A DNA stretch of 64,000 nt, from the NCBI GenBank assembly GCA_003021085.1, contig PXRE01000024.1:89588-153587 (forward strand). Direction: 5' to 3'. Position numbers and translations under genes: made by a program. Under the pieces are notes generated by a model that was given only the letters and a program-made list of their open reading frames with translations, was not told the origin of the DNA and did no database searches. Positions within the stretch are counted from its first letter, which is position 1. Each line of letters begins with the position of its first letter. Shown piece after piece: positions 15,904 to 25,339 of this stretch. Origin of the DNA: Halobacteriales archaeon QS_1_68_20 (GTDB lineage Archaea; Halobacteriota; Halobacteria; Halobacteriales; PXRE01).

Positions 15904-17325
15904 ATGGACCTGGCCATCCGAGGGACCCGAATGGTGACGTTCAGGGACGGTCGACCCAGCGTCGTCCAGGGCGGCACCGTCGGCGTCCGCGACGGCCGGA
16001 TCACCTACGTGGGGCCGGACGACGGCTTCGAGGGGCGCGCCGAACGCGAGATAGACGGGGCGGGCCACGTGACGATGCCCGGCCTGGTGGACGCACACGT
16101 TCACACCGGCCCCACTCTCCTGCGCGGGGCCGCCCAGGACGTACCCGAAATCGAGTGGATGAACCGCGCGCTCGGACCGCTGGCCGACCACCTGACCGAC
16201 GACGACCGGGTGGTGGGCGCGAAACTCGGCGTCCTCGAAGGAATACGCTCGGGGGTGACCACCTTCGGGGAGTACGCCAGCGACGTCGGTCGACTCGTCG
16301 AGGAGGTGTACGAACCCTGGGGCGTGCGCGTGGCGGCGACGGAGACGATCAACGCGGTCGCCGACGACGCCGACCTCGACCCGGACGTGCCGTACCCGTT
16401 CGACGAACGGACAGGTCGAACCGCGCTCGACCGGGCCGACGCCCTCTCGGACGACTACGCCGATTCCGACCTCGTGATCCCTACCTACGGCCCGCAGGCG
16501 CTGGACATGGTTCCGCTCGAACTGCTGGAGGAGACGTTCGCCCACGCCGCCGAGCGGGACTGCCGGGTTCACGTCCACGTCGCGCAGGGTCGCCGTGAGC
16601 GCCGCCAGATCGAAGCCCGGTACGGGGACGACGCCTCGACCGTCGGCGTGCTGGAGGACAACGGTTTGCTCGACGAGCGGTTGATCGCGGTCCACTGCCA
16701 CGACGCGACGCCGGAAGAGCGCGAGCGTCTCGCCGAGTCCGGGGCCGCCTACGTCGGGTGTCCGAGTTCCATCGCCGCCATCGACGGCGTCACGCCGCCG
16801 GTCGAGTGGTTCCGGCGCCGCGACGCCCCCGTCGGCCTGGGGACCGACCAGGCCCCGGGCCCCGGCGGCCACGACATGCTACGGGAGGTCCGCACCGCGG
16901 CGCTCCTGTCGAAGACCGTCCACGCCGACCCGACCGCGCTCCCGGCCTGGGAAGCCCTCCGACTGGCGACCCTCGGTGGCGCTACTGCCCTCGGACTGGA
17001 CGACCGGATCGGATCGCTCGAAGTCGGCAAGCGCGCGGACCTCGTCGTGATCGACGCCGCCGACCCGAGCGTCGCCCCGGTCGTCGACGAACCGTTCTCG
17101 ACGGCCGTCCCGAACCTCGCGCACTCGGCCTCCAGGGCAGCCGTCGATACGGTCGTCGTTGACGGCGACGTCGTCCTCCGGGACGGCGAGTTCGTCGACG
17201 TAGACGAGCGTGACGTGATCGACGAGGCCCAGGAACGCGCCGAACGCGTATTCGAGGAGGGGGCCGCCGACTGGCGGGCGGCGGGGTCGGCGCTGGTCGA
17301 CCGCGCCGACGAGGGGTGGCTCTGA
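15904..17325 (+). CDS. Amidohydrolase-family deaminase/chlorohydrolase-like protein
   Basis: 473 aa metal-dependent hydrolase of the cytosine deaminase / S-adenosylhomocysteine deaminase branch. Metal ligands are His65 and His67 (DAHVH), a mid-protein HVHVAQ, AVHCH, and the late Asp in GLGTDQAP. The N- and C-terminal beta-sandwich strands typical of the family (GTVGVRDGRITYVG, GKRADLVVIDA) are present. Substrate is probably an amino-heterocycle, but the specificity residues are not diagnostic. A box (cctatttcag) 27 nt upstream supports the start. It is convergent with the broken aldolase gene. Confidence 0.85.
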   Translation: MDLAIRGTRMVTFRDGRPSVVQGGTVGVRDGRITYVGPDDGFEGRAEREIDGAGHVTMPGLVDAHVHTGPTLLRGAAQDVPEIEWMNRALGPLADHLTDDDRVVGAKLGVLEGIRSGVTTFGEYASDVGRLVEEVYEPWGVRVAATETINAVADDADLDPDVPYPFDERTGRTALDRADALSDDYADSDLVIPTYGPQALDMVPLELLEETFAHAAERDCRVHVHVAQGRRERRQIEARYGDDASTVGVLEDNGLLDERLIAVHCHDATPEERERLAESGAAYVGCPSSIAAIDGVTPPVEWFRRRDAPVGLGTDQAPGPGGHDMLREVRTAALLSKTVHADPTALPAWEALRLATLGGATALGLDDRIGSLEVGKRADLVVIDAADPSVAPVVDEPFSTAVPNLAHSASRAAVDTVVVDGDVVLRDGEFVDVDERDVIDEAQERAERVFEEGAADWRAAGSALVDRADEGWL

Positions 17326-18164
17326 CTACAGCGCGTCCTCGAAGGCCGAAACTGCCTGCTCTGCACCCGACGCGAGGAAGGACGCGTCCAGGCCGACCAC
17401 CAGGAAGTCCATGCCCCGGTCGAACCACGCCGCGACCCCGTCGGGATCGACCGTGAGCGTCCCGACCGGCACGCCCGCGTCCGCTCCCGCAGTTACGATT
17501 CGCTCGACGGCGTCGACTACCTCGGCGGCGTCGGCGTCCGGGAACGTCCCAAGCGCCGCCGAGAGGTCCGAGGGCCCCACGAACAGCGCGTCGACTCCCT
17601 CGACGGCCGCGATGTCCGTCGCGTTTTCCAACCCTCGCCCGGTCTCGATCTGGACGACGGTTAGCAGGCGGTCGTTGGCTTCCCGGACGTAGCCCGGGAA
17701 GTCGTGCGTGTAGTTCGACGCCCGCGCTGGGGCGATTCCCCGGTCGCCCTCCGGCGGATACCGCATCGCCCGGACGGCGTCCCGGGCCTCTTCGGCGGTC
17801 TCGACCATCGGCACGACCAGGCCCGCCGGCCCCGTGTCCAGTAACCGTTTGATCCGGACGGGATCGTTCCAGGGCACCCTCGCAAGAGCCGCCGTGTCAC
17901 CGGGTGCCGCTTCGACGCAGACCGTCGGCGGGCACGATGACTTGATCGGGAGCTCGCAAGAGCCGCCGTGTCACCGGGTGCCGCTTCGACGGCCCTGAGC
18001 ACGTTCTCCACCGCCTCCAGGCCCGCTGACGTGTGCTCGGTGTCGACGACGACGAAGTCGAAGTCCGCACCGGCGAGGATCTCCGCGACCGCCGGGTCGC
18101 CGATGGAGAGCCACGTCCCGACCACCGGGTCTCCGTCCCGGAGTTCGCGCTGGAAGTCGGTCAT
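17326..18164 (-). pseudogene. HpcH/HpaI-type aldolase split by a 74-bp direct-repeat insertion
   Basis: The 5' part (MTDFQRELRDGDPVVGTWLS, DFVVVDTEHTSAGLEAVENV) and the 3' part (PWNDPVRIKRLLDTGPAGLV, QIETGRGLENATDIAAV, DALFVGPSDLSAAL) belong to one class II pyruvate-dependent aldolase. This family cleaves 2-keto-3-deoxy sugar acids and related compounds. The metal ligands and the Arg/His active-site region are conserved. A 39-bp segment encoding VEAAPGDTAALA is present twice with a 74-bp offset, which shifts the frame. Removing one copy plus the intervening 35 bp rejoins the frames to give a normal 254-aa protein. As it stands, only a truncated product can be made. Confidence 0.88.
17879..17991. 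repeat. 39-bp direct repeat inside the aldolase gene
   Basis: The same 39 bp occur at 17879-17917 and 17953-17991, with 35 bp of unrelated sequence (17918-17952) between. The period of 74 is not divisible by three. Recombination or slippage between copies would delete exactly 74 bp and restore the aldolase reading frame. Confidence 0.93.
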
Positions 18165-18395
18165 GTCGACGGTTTCGACTGCCCGCGGGAAGTGTCTTTA
18201 GGAGGCGGCGACGTCCTCGCGCACCCACGCGAAGGTTCAAGTGGGATGCCGGGACCACCCCCGCTGTGATCTGACCCCCGACGCAGAGCGGTTCGCGGTC
18301 GCGCGACGCCGCCGCTCCGCGCTCATCGTCGCCACGGCGTCGCCTGTTCGCCTACCCGAACCGGCGCACGATCGGCCTGGTTGCCCCCCAACTGG

Positions 18396-19340
18396 TCAAA
18401 CCAGCACCCGCTCTAGGTCGACGACGGTCCCCTCGTCGGCGTCCGGGTCCCCGACGAGTCGTCCGAGACAGACCGCCGCACCGTCCGGGGTGTAGCAGGC
18501 GACCAGCGGACGCTGGTCAGTTCCGTTACCCCCCGGGGCCGTCCCCTCGCTCGTCTCGGCCACCTCCGCATCCAGGACGCCAGGTCCGTACACCGGGGCC
18601 CCCTCGGCCACCTCCCGGGCCGCGCTCGGCGCGATGGTCAGCGACGGGAGATGCGAGAGCGCCCGCTCCGCCGGGTCGACGACCTGTCGTAACGGCTCCT
18701 CGTCACCGTCTTCGCGCCAGGCCGCCAGCGCGTCCACGAGGTCGTGCATCGTGACTAGGTCGCGGTCGTCGAACGGATCGGTCGCCATCCGCCGGAGATC
18801 GCCCATGTGTCCACCCGTCCCGAGCGCCAGTCCGAGGTGGTGACAGAGCTTCCGGACGTAGGTGCCGGACTCGCAGCGAATTCGGAGCAGGACCTGTCGC
18901 TCTCGCACGTCCAGGGCGTCGAGGTCGTACACCTCGCGGACCCGGCGACGCCGGGCGACGGCACTCTTTCTCGGCGGCGTCTGGTACAGCGGGGCCTCGA
19001 ACTCGGCGAGTACCTCGTCCAGCGACGACGGCGCAGGGCCGTGCAGTTCGAGGACGGCCACGTACTCCTTGTCGCCGTCGAGGAACACCTGTGCCGCTCG
19101 CGGCGCAGTCCCGAGGAGGACCGGTAGACAGCCGGTCACCTTCGGGTCCAGCGTCCCGCCGTGGGCGGCTTTCTCGACGCCCCGGTCGCCCGTCCGGGCT
19201 TCGAGCGCGTCCGAGACGGCGTCACGAACCCAGCCGGCGACCTGGTGTGCCGACGGACCGGGCGGTTTGTCGAGGCTGACGACGCCGAACGACAGCAGTT
19301 CGGTGGCGCTGCGTTCCTCTGGCGGGCCGCGGAGCGACAT
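18396..19340 (-). CDS. cbf5: tRNA/rRNA pseudouridine synthase Cbf5 (TruB family)
   Basis: 314 aa. Catalytic subunit of archaeal H/ACA RNPs, also able to act on tRNA U55. The catalytic motif is HGGTLDPKVTGCLPV with the nucleophilic Asp. Other family motifs are SLDKPPGPSAHQV, KEYVAVLELHG and CESGTYVRKLCHHLG. The C-terminal part (LTIAPSAAREVAEGAPVYGPG, VACYTPDGAAVCLGRL) is the PUA domain. The start codon overlaps the cmk stop by 1 nt, so it is in the cmk operon. Length is typical. Confidence 0.96.
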   Translation of the reverse strand: MSLRGPPEERSATELLSFGVVSLDKPPGPSAHQVAGWVRDAVSDALEARTGDRGVEKAAHGGTLDPKVTGCLPVLLGTAPRAAQVFLDGDKEYVAVLELHGPAPSSLDEVLAEFEAPLYQTPPRKSAVARRRRVREVYDLDALDVRERQVLLRIRCESGTYVRKLCHHLGLALGTGGHMGDLRRMATDPFDDRDLVTMHDLVDALAAWREDGDEEPLRQVVDPAERALSHLPSLTIAPSAAREVAEGAPVYGPGVLDAEVAETSEGTAPGGNGTDQRPLVACYTPDGAAVCLGRLVGDPDADEGTVVDLERVLV

Positions 19341-19918
19341 CAGAAGTCGTAGGAGACGCCCTCGACGGGAAACTTGCCCTCGTCTTCGTCCGGGTCGTAG
19401 GTCCCGATGGCGTCGACCAGGACGTCGACGATTTCGTCGGGGCCCCAGCGTGCGGTGTTGAGCGTCAGGTCGTAGATTGACCGGTCGTGGATGTCGATGT
19501 CGTAGTACTCCAGGTACCGCTTCGCCTCGCTCTCGGCCCGGGCGGTCGTCTCGGTGTGGGCGTCCGAGACCGCGCGGTCCTCACGTTCGGCGATGCGTTC
19601 GGCCCGGACCGACAGCGGCGCGTCCAGCCAGACCCGGAAGTCCGCGTGTTCACCGGCCAGCCAGCCCGCGAGCCGCGATTCGAGGACGAGGTCGTCGCGT
19701 TCGACCGCGAGTTCACGGAGCCGGCGGTCGAGGTCACGGTCGATCTGGTCGTCCTCTTCGGCGAGGCGGTTGAACTCAAGCGGCGTGTACCCGCGCTCGT
19801 CGGCGAGTTCGCGGAAGATGTCGCCGCCACTGATGTGTTCGACCCCTAACGCCGCCGCCAGCCCGCTCGCGGTCGTGCTCTTGCCGCTGCCCGGCGGTCC
19901 GGAGACGGTGATCAACAT
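19340..19918 (-). CDS. cmk: Cytidylate kinase
   Basis: 192 aa archaeal-type (short) CMP/dCMP kinase. The P-loop is GPPGSGKST, the NMP-binding region [16 protein letters not shown], and the LID/Arg segment [13 protein letters not shown] with [16 protein letters not shown], a pattern diagnostic for archaeal Cmk. An SD-like GGGGAGG stands just before the ATG, and a TATA-like box (acttatttc) lies about 28 nt upstream, so it can start its own transcript with cbf5. The neighbouring adk and DUF106 genes are the usual archaeal partners. Confidence 0.96.
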   Translation of the reverse strand: MLITVSGPPGSGKSTTASGLAAALGVEHISGGDIFRELADERGYTPLEFNRLAEEDDQIDRDLDRRLRELAVERDDLVLESRLAGWLAGEHADFRVWLDAPLSVRAERIAEREDRAVSDAHTETTARAESEAKRYLEYYDIDIHDRSIYDLTLNTARWGPDEIVDVLVDAIGTYDPDEDEGKFPVEGVSYDF

Positions 19919-19961
19919 ACCTCCCCTCGGCAGCGTCCGGAGAAATAAGTTGTGAACCGGA

Positions 19962-20861
19962 TCAGCTAGTCGGCATCACCGACAGGTCCAGTGACTTCCT
20001 GAGGATGTTGGTGAACGCCATCGAGCACAGGAAGTACCAGACGATCCACAGCTGCATCGGGCCGAGGACGCCCTGGCGCCACCCGGTTTCACCGAGCATG
20101 GGCGCCGTAATGGCCGGCGGAACCCCGCTCGGACCCGGGTCGAGCGCCCGCCAGTAGATCCACAGGAACATCGGGATGGTAAACAGCATGATCCAGACCG
20201 TCGGGCGGAACTGCTCTTTGAGCATGCCGGCCTGGTCGCTCATCGCGTCCATCTGTTCCTGCTGGATGCGCTTCATCTCCTCCTCGTCCCCGCGCTCTTT
20301 GGCCCGCTTGCGCCGCTCCTGGAACTCCTTCATCCGCTCCTGGTACTGCTGCATCTTCTCGGTGTTGATGAGGCTACTCTGGACGAGCGCCGAGACCAGC
20401 CCCGTCAGCACCGCGACCAGGAGGACGACCACGTGGAACGGTAACACCGCGTCCAGCGGACCCAGGAACACGTCCACGGTACCGCCGATGACCGCGCGAA
20501 GCGACTGCACCGAGTACGCGGCGAACAGACCGAGCGACGCTAGCCCGGCCAGTTTGTCGTACGTCGACCAGCCCGAACTCTCGATTTCGTCGTCCTCGTC
20601 GGCCGGTTCGAGGTCGCCCGCGTCCACGTCCCGGAGGACTTGCTCTACCGTGTCCGGATTCTCGAGACGGAAACCGTCCCCGCCGTCGACCAGGACCCCG
20701 GTCTCGATGAGTCGCCCCCAGTGGCCGCTCGATACTTCCTCGCGGACGTCGGCCCACTCGACCGGGCCGGAGTCGGCCGCCCGGTAGACGGCCGACAACG
20801 ACTCGGCCATCCCCTCGTCGCCTTCGACGAGCGACCGAACCTTGTCCTCTGTCAGGGCCAT
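19962..20861 (-). CDS. DUF106 (EMC3/TMCO1-type) membrane insertase-like protein
   Basis: 299 aa. Residues about 105-125, 138-160, 230-250 and 270-290 are transmembrane. Between TM2 and TM3 lies a long charged coiled coil ([19 protein letters not shown]). This is the layout of archaeal DUF106, a member of the Oxa1/YidC superfamily that inserts membrane proteins. Residues 1-95 are an extra cytosolic domain with a winged-helix-like pattern ([20 protein letters not shown], then GDGFRLE) that resembles the N-terminus of the STT3-like protein at 53082-55445. The gene has its own TATA-like box (ttgattacg). Confidence 0.9.
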   Translation of the reverse strand: MALTEDKVRSLVEGDEGMAESLSAVYRAADSGPVEWADVREEVSSGHWGRLIETGVLVDGGDGFRLENPDTVEQVLRDVDAGDLEPADEDDEIESSGWSTYDKLAGLASLGLFAAYSVQSLRAVIGGTVDVFLGPLDAVLPFHVVVLLVAVLTGLVSALVQSSLINTEKMQQYQERMKEFQERRKRAKERGDEEEMKRIQQEQMDAMSDQAGMLKEQFRPTVWIMLFTIPMFLWIYWRALDPGPSGVPPAITAPMLGETGWRQGVLGPMQLWIVWYFLCSMAFTNILRKSLDLSVMPTS

Positions 20862-20925
20862 TCTACCAGCAGTTGGAAACGGGCCGTAATCAACCTTTTA
20901 CATCGCGGCCGCCGGCTTGCGGCGG

Positions 20926-21561
20926 TCACGACGCCTCCTCGATCGTCGCCCGGACGTCCTCCCAGACCCCGTCGGGCGGTCGCTCGCCGTCGATCCGGAC
21001 GAGTTCGCCGGACTCTTCGTAGCGCTCGACGACGGGCGCGGTGTTGTCCTCGTAGACGCGGATGCGCTCGCGGGCGACGTCCTCGGTGTCGTCCTCGCGC
21101 TGGACCAGTCGCTCGCGGACATCCTCGTCGTCGGGCATGTCGAACTCGACGTGGTAGTTCTCGCCCGTCTCGGGGTCGACGCGTCGCCCCGTGAGTCGCT
21201 GGAGCAGTTCCTCCTCGCTGACCTCCAGGTACAGCACCACGTCCAGGTCCGTGATCTCGTCGAGGTACTCGGCCTGGTCGAGGTTCCGCGGGTAGCCGTC
21301 GAGGACGTACCCGTCGGCGTCGTCCAGCGCGGTCTTGACGATCTCGTTGACGACCTCGTCGGGGACGAGTTCGCCCCGATCCATGTACTCGCCGGGCGTG
21401 TCGTACTTCAGGTCGAGGTAGCCGATGTCCATCTCCTTGTTCGCCCGGAGCGCGTCGCCGGTCGTGACGTGCTCGACGTCGAACGTCTCGGCGATCCGGT
21501 CGCTCTGGGTACCCTTGCCTGCCCCGGGTGCCCCCAGGATCAGTATCTTGGGCTCGCTCAT
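20926..21561 (-). CDS. adk: Adenylate kinase
   Basis: 211 aa of the bacterial/eukaryotic-type Adk used by haloarchaea. The P-loop is [10 protein letters not shown], the AMP-binding region [12 protein letters not shown], and [13 protein letters not shown] is the diagnostic motif. The LID ([17 protein letters not shown]) has no zinc Cys tetrad. The start at 21561 ([10 protein letters not shown]) is chosen over a longer frame because homology begins there and a TATA-like box (ctttaagcc) lies 26 nt upstream. It heads the block DUF106-cmk-cbf5, the common archaeal order. Confidence 0.97.
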   Translation of the reverse strand: MSEPKILILGAPGAGKGTQSDRIAETFDVEHVTTGDALRANKEMDIGYLDLKYDTPGEYMDRGELVPDEVVNEIVKTALDDADGYVLDGYPRNLDQAEYLDEITDLDVVLYLEVSEEELLQRLTGRRVDPETGENYHVEFDMPDDEDVRERLVQREDDTEDVARERIRVYEDNTAPVVERYEESGELVRIDGERPPDGVWEDVRATIEEAS

Positions 21562-21716
21562 CGACGGATCTGGGAGTCCGCGGCTTAAAGAGTTAAAGAA
21601 ACGGTCGCAACGGAGCCAGAATGGGACCGACTCGTCCCGGCAAGCGCCCGGAACGGATCGACGCTCGCCGTGGCGGACCGGTGGCACTTATTGTCGCCGC
21701 GGGGCTATCGACCGGC

Positions 21717-22130
21717 ATGACGCGATTCGACGACGACGACCCGGCCGGCCGCCGGAAACTCGCGGCAGAGGCGATCAACGCCCACCGCGAGCAGGGGAGT
21801 CCCTACCTGACCCTAAAGGCCGATCCCGCAGACATCGAAGGGGACCCAGCGGACGAGGACGCCGAGGAGGCGCCCCCCTGGATCCAGTTCAGCGAGGACG
21901 TCCTCAACCTCGACGTGACCGACGAGGAGCGCGAGCGACTGGACGCGCTGCTGTCGGAGTTCCCGGCGTTCAAGGTCCGCCAGCTGGAGCAACCCGAGAC
22001 GGCCGAGGGCACCAACGTCCGGATCGGCGCGCTGGCGGACGCCGCGCGCGTCGCCCAGTTCGTCGACCGCACGTTCCAGGAGGTCTACGGCCTCCCAGAG
22101 GACTTCCAGCTCTGGGCGACGGAGATCTGA
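21717..22130 (+). CDS. Conserved haloarchaeal hypothetical protein
   Basis: 137 aa, acidic and soluble. The start is at MTRFDDDDPAGRRKLAAEAI. An upstream in-frame ATG is rejected because a TATA-like box (acttattgtc) lies about 25 nt ahead of 21717. The C-terminal half (TDEERERLDALLSEFPAFKV, ADAARVAQFVDRTFQEVYGL) looks helical. No catalytic motif or named family could be recognised. It lies divergent from adk and shares that promoter region. Confidence 0.75.
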   Translation: MTRFDDDDPAGRRKLAAEAINAHREQGSPYLTLKADPADIEGDPADEDAEEAPPWIQFSEDVLNLDVTDEERERLDALLSEFPAFKVRQLEQPETAEGTNVRIGALADAARVAQFVDRTFQEVYGLPEDFQLWATEI

Positions 22131-22178
22131 CGCCGCCGGTCCACAACGGTAAAGGCCGCCCGTCCCGGCAGGTCGACT

Positions 22179-22787
22179 ATGGCGATCGCCGAAGCCGTCC
22201 GCGAGCACTCCCGCGCGAACCCACGCGCAGTCACCGCCGTCGTCAGCGTCGTGGGGTACGCGGTCGTCGGCGCGGCGTTCGCGGGTGCGCTCCCGTTCCC
22301 GTCGCTGAGCACAGCGGGCGTCAACCTGTTCGCGGCGCTGATCGCGGTGGTCAACACGATCGCGCTCACGTCGATCCTGCTTGGCTGGCGGTGGATCCGG
22401 CGGGGGGAGGTCCAGCGCCACCGGAGAGCCATGTTACTGGCGTTCGGCCTCATCATCGTGTTCCTGTTCCTGTACGTCTGGAAGCTCTCCGGCGGCTTCA
22501 CGAAGGAGTTCGTCGTCCCCGAGGGCGCGCCGCTGGCGGCGTTCGCGGGGGCCGTCTCGATAGCCTACTACGTGATGCTGTTCGTCCACGTCGTCCTCTC
22601 AATCGTCGCCGTCCCCGTCGTGGTCCATGCGGTCGTGCTCGGACTGTCGTACACCCCCTCGGAACTGGCGGATACGAACCACGCCCGCATCGGCCGGATC
22701 GCGGCCGCCTCGTGGGCGGTGAGCCTCGCACTCGGCGTGATCACGTACTTCCTGCTGAACCACGTCTACGACTGGGTGCCGGCCTGA
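22179..22787 (+). CDS. DUF420 family membrane protein
   Basis: 202 aa with five predicted membrane helices (about 19-40, 45-68, 84-103, 126-153 and 176-197). The conserved DUF420 features are the RHRRAMLLAFGLIIVFL segment after the second helix and H-containing helices (FVHVVLSIVAVPVVVHAV). This family is often linked to haem-copper oxidase assembly or function, but nothing nearby supports that here. A TATA-like box (acggtaaagg) precedes the start. Confidence 0.88.
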   Translation: MAIAEAVREHSRANPRAVTAVVSVVGYAVVGAAFAGALPFPSLSTAGVNLFAALIAVVNTIALTSILLGWRWIRRGEVQRHRRAMLLAFGLIIVFLFLYVWKLSGGFTKEFVVPEGAPLAAFAGAVSIAYYVMLFVHVVLSIVAVPVVVHAVVLGLSYTPSELADTNHARIGRIAAASWAVSLALGVITYFLLNHVYDWVPA

Positions 22788-22877
22788 GCGGCGCGTGCGA
22801 GTGGACGGGGCAGTTCTGGCGAAGGTTTCGCGAATTTAGCGGTAAGTTGTTAGGGGGGCGGTGCTTACGGGCAGGGT

Positions 22878-23030
22878 ATGACCGAGGGCGGTCGAGCGCC
22901 GTCGGACCCGGCAGGCGGTGCTGAGACGGGCCGGCCGGCCCGGCGCACCGCCGGTCCCCGTGAACCGCCGGGGCGACCCGCGACGCAAAACGAGCTGACG
23001 GCCGACGGGACACCGGAGCAGACGCCATGA
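22878..23030 (+). CDS. Possible 50-aa leader peptide overlapping the transglutaminase start
   Basis: An ATG frame of 50 codons ends in TGA that overlaps the next gene's ATG (ATGA), the usual sign of translational coupling. The product is Gly/Pro/Arg-rich with no hydrophobic or conserved segment. Codon third positions are GC-rich but that is weak evidence here. It could be a coupled small protein, a leader, or chance. An A/T-rich patch (gcgaatttagcggt) lies some 40 nt upstream. Confidence 0.3.
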   Translation: MTEGGRAPSDPAGGAETGRPARRTAGPREPPGRPATQNELTADGTPEQTP

Positions 23031-25339
23031 GCGCAGCGTCCGTCGATACGGCGGCCGAACCCGGGGAAGCGGCCACCGTCCGGTGGGCCGCCCGGCGACT
23101 GGCCGTCCTCGCGGCGGCAGTCCTCCTGTGGTCGTTCGTGAGCGTCCTCTGGACCGTCACCACCATCGTCGGCGGCCGGGACGCCCTGGTGCTGGTCGTG
23201 GGCGTGGCCCTGGTCGCGGGCACCGTCGCGACGCGGTACCTCGACGAACGGACCGGTCTGCTGCTCGGCGGCGGAGTCGTCGTGATCGGACTCGGCGTCT
23301 ACTCCCTGTCGGTCCCCACCGCGTACCTGGCCGTGGCAACGGTCAGGACCGTCGTCGCCGACCTGTTCGTGCTGTTGACCGGGAACCTCTCCATCGTCCG
23401 CATCGTCGAGGCGGACGTCTGGGCGCTCACCGTGGCCCCGGCACCGGTGTTCCTGACGTGGTACCTGGCGCTTCGCGGCCGGTACGAACTGAGCGCCCTG
23501 GTGGGAATGGCCTCGCTCGGCCTGTTCGTGCTGACCGGGGACGCGCCGGGCGCGACCACCCTCGTCGGTGCGACGAGCGCGCTGGCCGTCATCGGATTCG
23601 GCGCCGTCGAGGAGATGGAGGGCGACTGGCGACAGATCATGGACCTCGGACTGGTGCTCGCGGTGACGGTGCTCGCGGCACGGCTGCTCCGGTTGGTCCC
23701 GGACCGGGGACTGGCCAGCGGCCCCTCCCCACGGGGCGGACTCGGGACGCCGACGATGGAGGGGACGCTGGTCACCGTCGACGAGGAACTCCCCCTCGTC
23801 GGCAGCGTCTCGCTGTCGCCGACGGTCCGGTTCGAGGTGACCGCCGACCGGCCGGCGTTCTGGCACGCGGGAGCCTACGACCGGTACACCGGCGACTCGT
23901 GGCTCCGCTCGGGGCAGTCCGGTCCGTTCCGTGGGTCGCTCGTCTCGCCGCCCGGCGACGCCGACGAACTGACCCAGAGCTACGAGGCCCGCTCACCGCT
24001 CGGGTCCATGCCCGCCGCGTGGCGGCCGACCGGCCTCCGCTCGGAGCCACCGACGGGCGTCGACGTAACCAGTACGGGGGCGATGGTCCCCACCGGATCG
24101 CTCGAAGAGGGCGAATCCTACACGGTCGTGAGCGAGGTGCCCCAGTGGAGCGAGGACCGACTCCACGAGGCGGGGACGGACTACCCCGACGACCTGGCCG
24201 ACCGCTACCGGCAGGTCCCAGAGAGCACGCCGGACCGCCTCGCGGAGCACACCGCGGAGATCACCGCCGACGCCCGGACGCGGTACGACGCGGCGGTCGC
24301 CATCGAGGGGTGGCTGGCCGAGAACAAGGACTACTCGCTGACGGTGAACAGACCGGACGGCGACGTTGCCGCCGGATTCGTCTTCCGTATGTCGGCGGGC
24401 TACTGCACCTACTTCGCCACCGCGATGGCCGTGATGTTGCGCACCCAGGGCGTCCCCGCGCGGCTCGCGGTCGGGTACACGCCCGGCGAGCAGGTCGAGG
24501 ACGACCGCTGGGTCGTCCGCGGCCTCGATTCGCACGCCTGGACCGATGTGTACTTCCCAGGCATCGGGTGGGTGCCGTTCGACCCGACGCCGGCCGCCCC
24601 GCGCGACGAAGTCGAGCAGACCAGGGTGGAGCACGCCCGCGAGTCCGGGACCAGCGGCGTCGACACCGACGAAACAGAGGGCGGGACGCCGGAACCGACC
24701 GAGACGCCCACCCCGACGCCGTCGCCGACGCCGTCGCCGACCGACACGGGCGGGTCCGTCACCCCGACGCCGGCGGACGGTCCCGATGCCGACGTCGGCA
24801 CCGGCCCCAACGGCACGCAGGCGACGCCGGCCGCCACGCCCACGCCGGAGCCCCAGGACCGCCTGGCCGCCGGCTACGACGGCGGTGCGAGCGGCACCGG
24901 CCCGGACGCGGACCCCGCCGGCGGCGGCGAGGGCCTGGCGGGGACGCTGGACGAGGTCACCGGCGGTCGTGACCGCCTGACCGTACTCGCCGGGGCAGCG
25001 GGCGTGGCCCTCGGGGCGTACCGGTTCGGCCTCGTCAGGCGGGGCTACGACGCCGTCCGGTTGCGCGTGCAGTTCCCGACCGACGATCCCGACCACGACG
25101 CCCTCCGGGCGTTCGAGCGCCTGGAACTGTTGCTGGCCGACCAGTTCCGCGAGCGCGTCAACGGCGAGACGCCGCGGGACTACCTCCGGTCGCTGGAGGC
25201 GACGGGGCTCGACGACCGCGCGTTCCGCGTGGCGCGGATCTACGAGCGGGCGCGGTACGGCGACGGCGTCGACCGCGACGAGGCCGACGAGGCGATGGAA
25301 CTGGTCGAGGAACTGGTCGGCGAGTACGCGCGGTTCTGA
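23027..25339 (+). CDS. Membrane transglutaminase-like cysteine protease (TgpA type, DUF4129)
   Basis: 770 aa. Residues about 20-230 hold a cluster of about eight membrane helices (TgpA N-terminal domain). An extracytoplasmic region follows with the transglutaminase core: Cys460 in GYCTYFATAM, His503 in DSHAWTDVYF and Asp519 in WVPFDPTP, a complete triad. A Thr/Pro-rich linker (TPTPSPTPSPT) of about 100 residues precedes a last membrane helix (about 655-675) and a cytosolic DUF4129 tail with FERLELLLADQF. Related genes usually sit with MoxR ATPase and DUF58 genes; these are absent here. Probably acts on cell-surface proteins, but the substrate is unknown. Confidence 0.9.
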   Translation: MSAASVDTAAEPGEAATVRWAARRLAVLAAAVLLWSFVSVLWTVTTIVGGRDALVLVVGVALVAGTVATRYLDERTGLLLGGGVVVIGLGVYSLSVPTAYLAVATVRTVVADLFVLLTGNLSIVRIVEADVWALTVAPAPVFLTWYLALRGRYELSALVGMASLGLFVLTGDAPGATTLVGATSALAVIGFGAVEEMEGDWRQIMDLGLVLAVTVLAARLLRLVPDRGLASGPSPRGGLGTPTMEGTLVTVDEELPLVGSVSLSPTVRFEVTADRPAFWHAGAYDRYTGDSWLRSGQSGPFRGSLVSPPGDADELTQSYEARSPLGSMPAAWRPTGLRSEPPTGVDVTSTGAMVPTGSLEEGESYTVVSEVPQWSEDRLHEAGTDYPDDLADRYRQVPESTPDRLAEHTAEITADARTRYDAAVAIEGWLAENKDYSLTVNRPDGDVAAGFVFRMSAGYCTYFATAMAVMLRTQGVPARLAVGYTPGEQVEDDRWVVRGLDSHAWTDVYFPGIGWVPFDPTPAAPRDEVEQTRVEHARESGTSGVDTDETEGGTPEPTETPTPTPSPTPSPTDTGGSVTPTPADGPDADVGTGPNGTQATPAATPTPEPQDRLAAGYDGGASGTGPDADPAGGGEGLAGTLDEVTGGRDRLTVLAGAAGVALGAYRFGLVRRGYDAVRLRVQFPTDDPDHDALRAFERLELLLADQFRERVNGETPRDYLRSLEATGLDDRAFRVARIYERARYGDGVDRDEADEAMELVEELVGEYARF

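Noticed and set aside
18165..18395. Possible small gene between the aldolase and cbf5
   Set aside because: Frames in both directions lack haloarchaeal composition. Only the aldolase promoter box (cctaaagac near 18195) is plausible.
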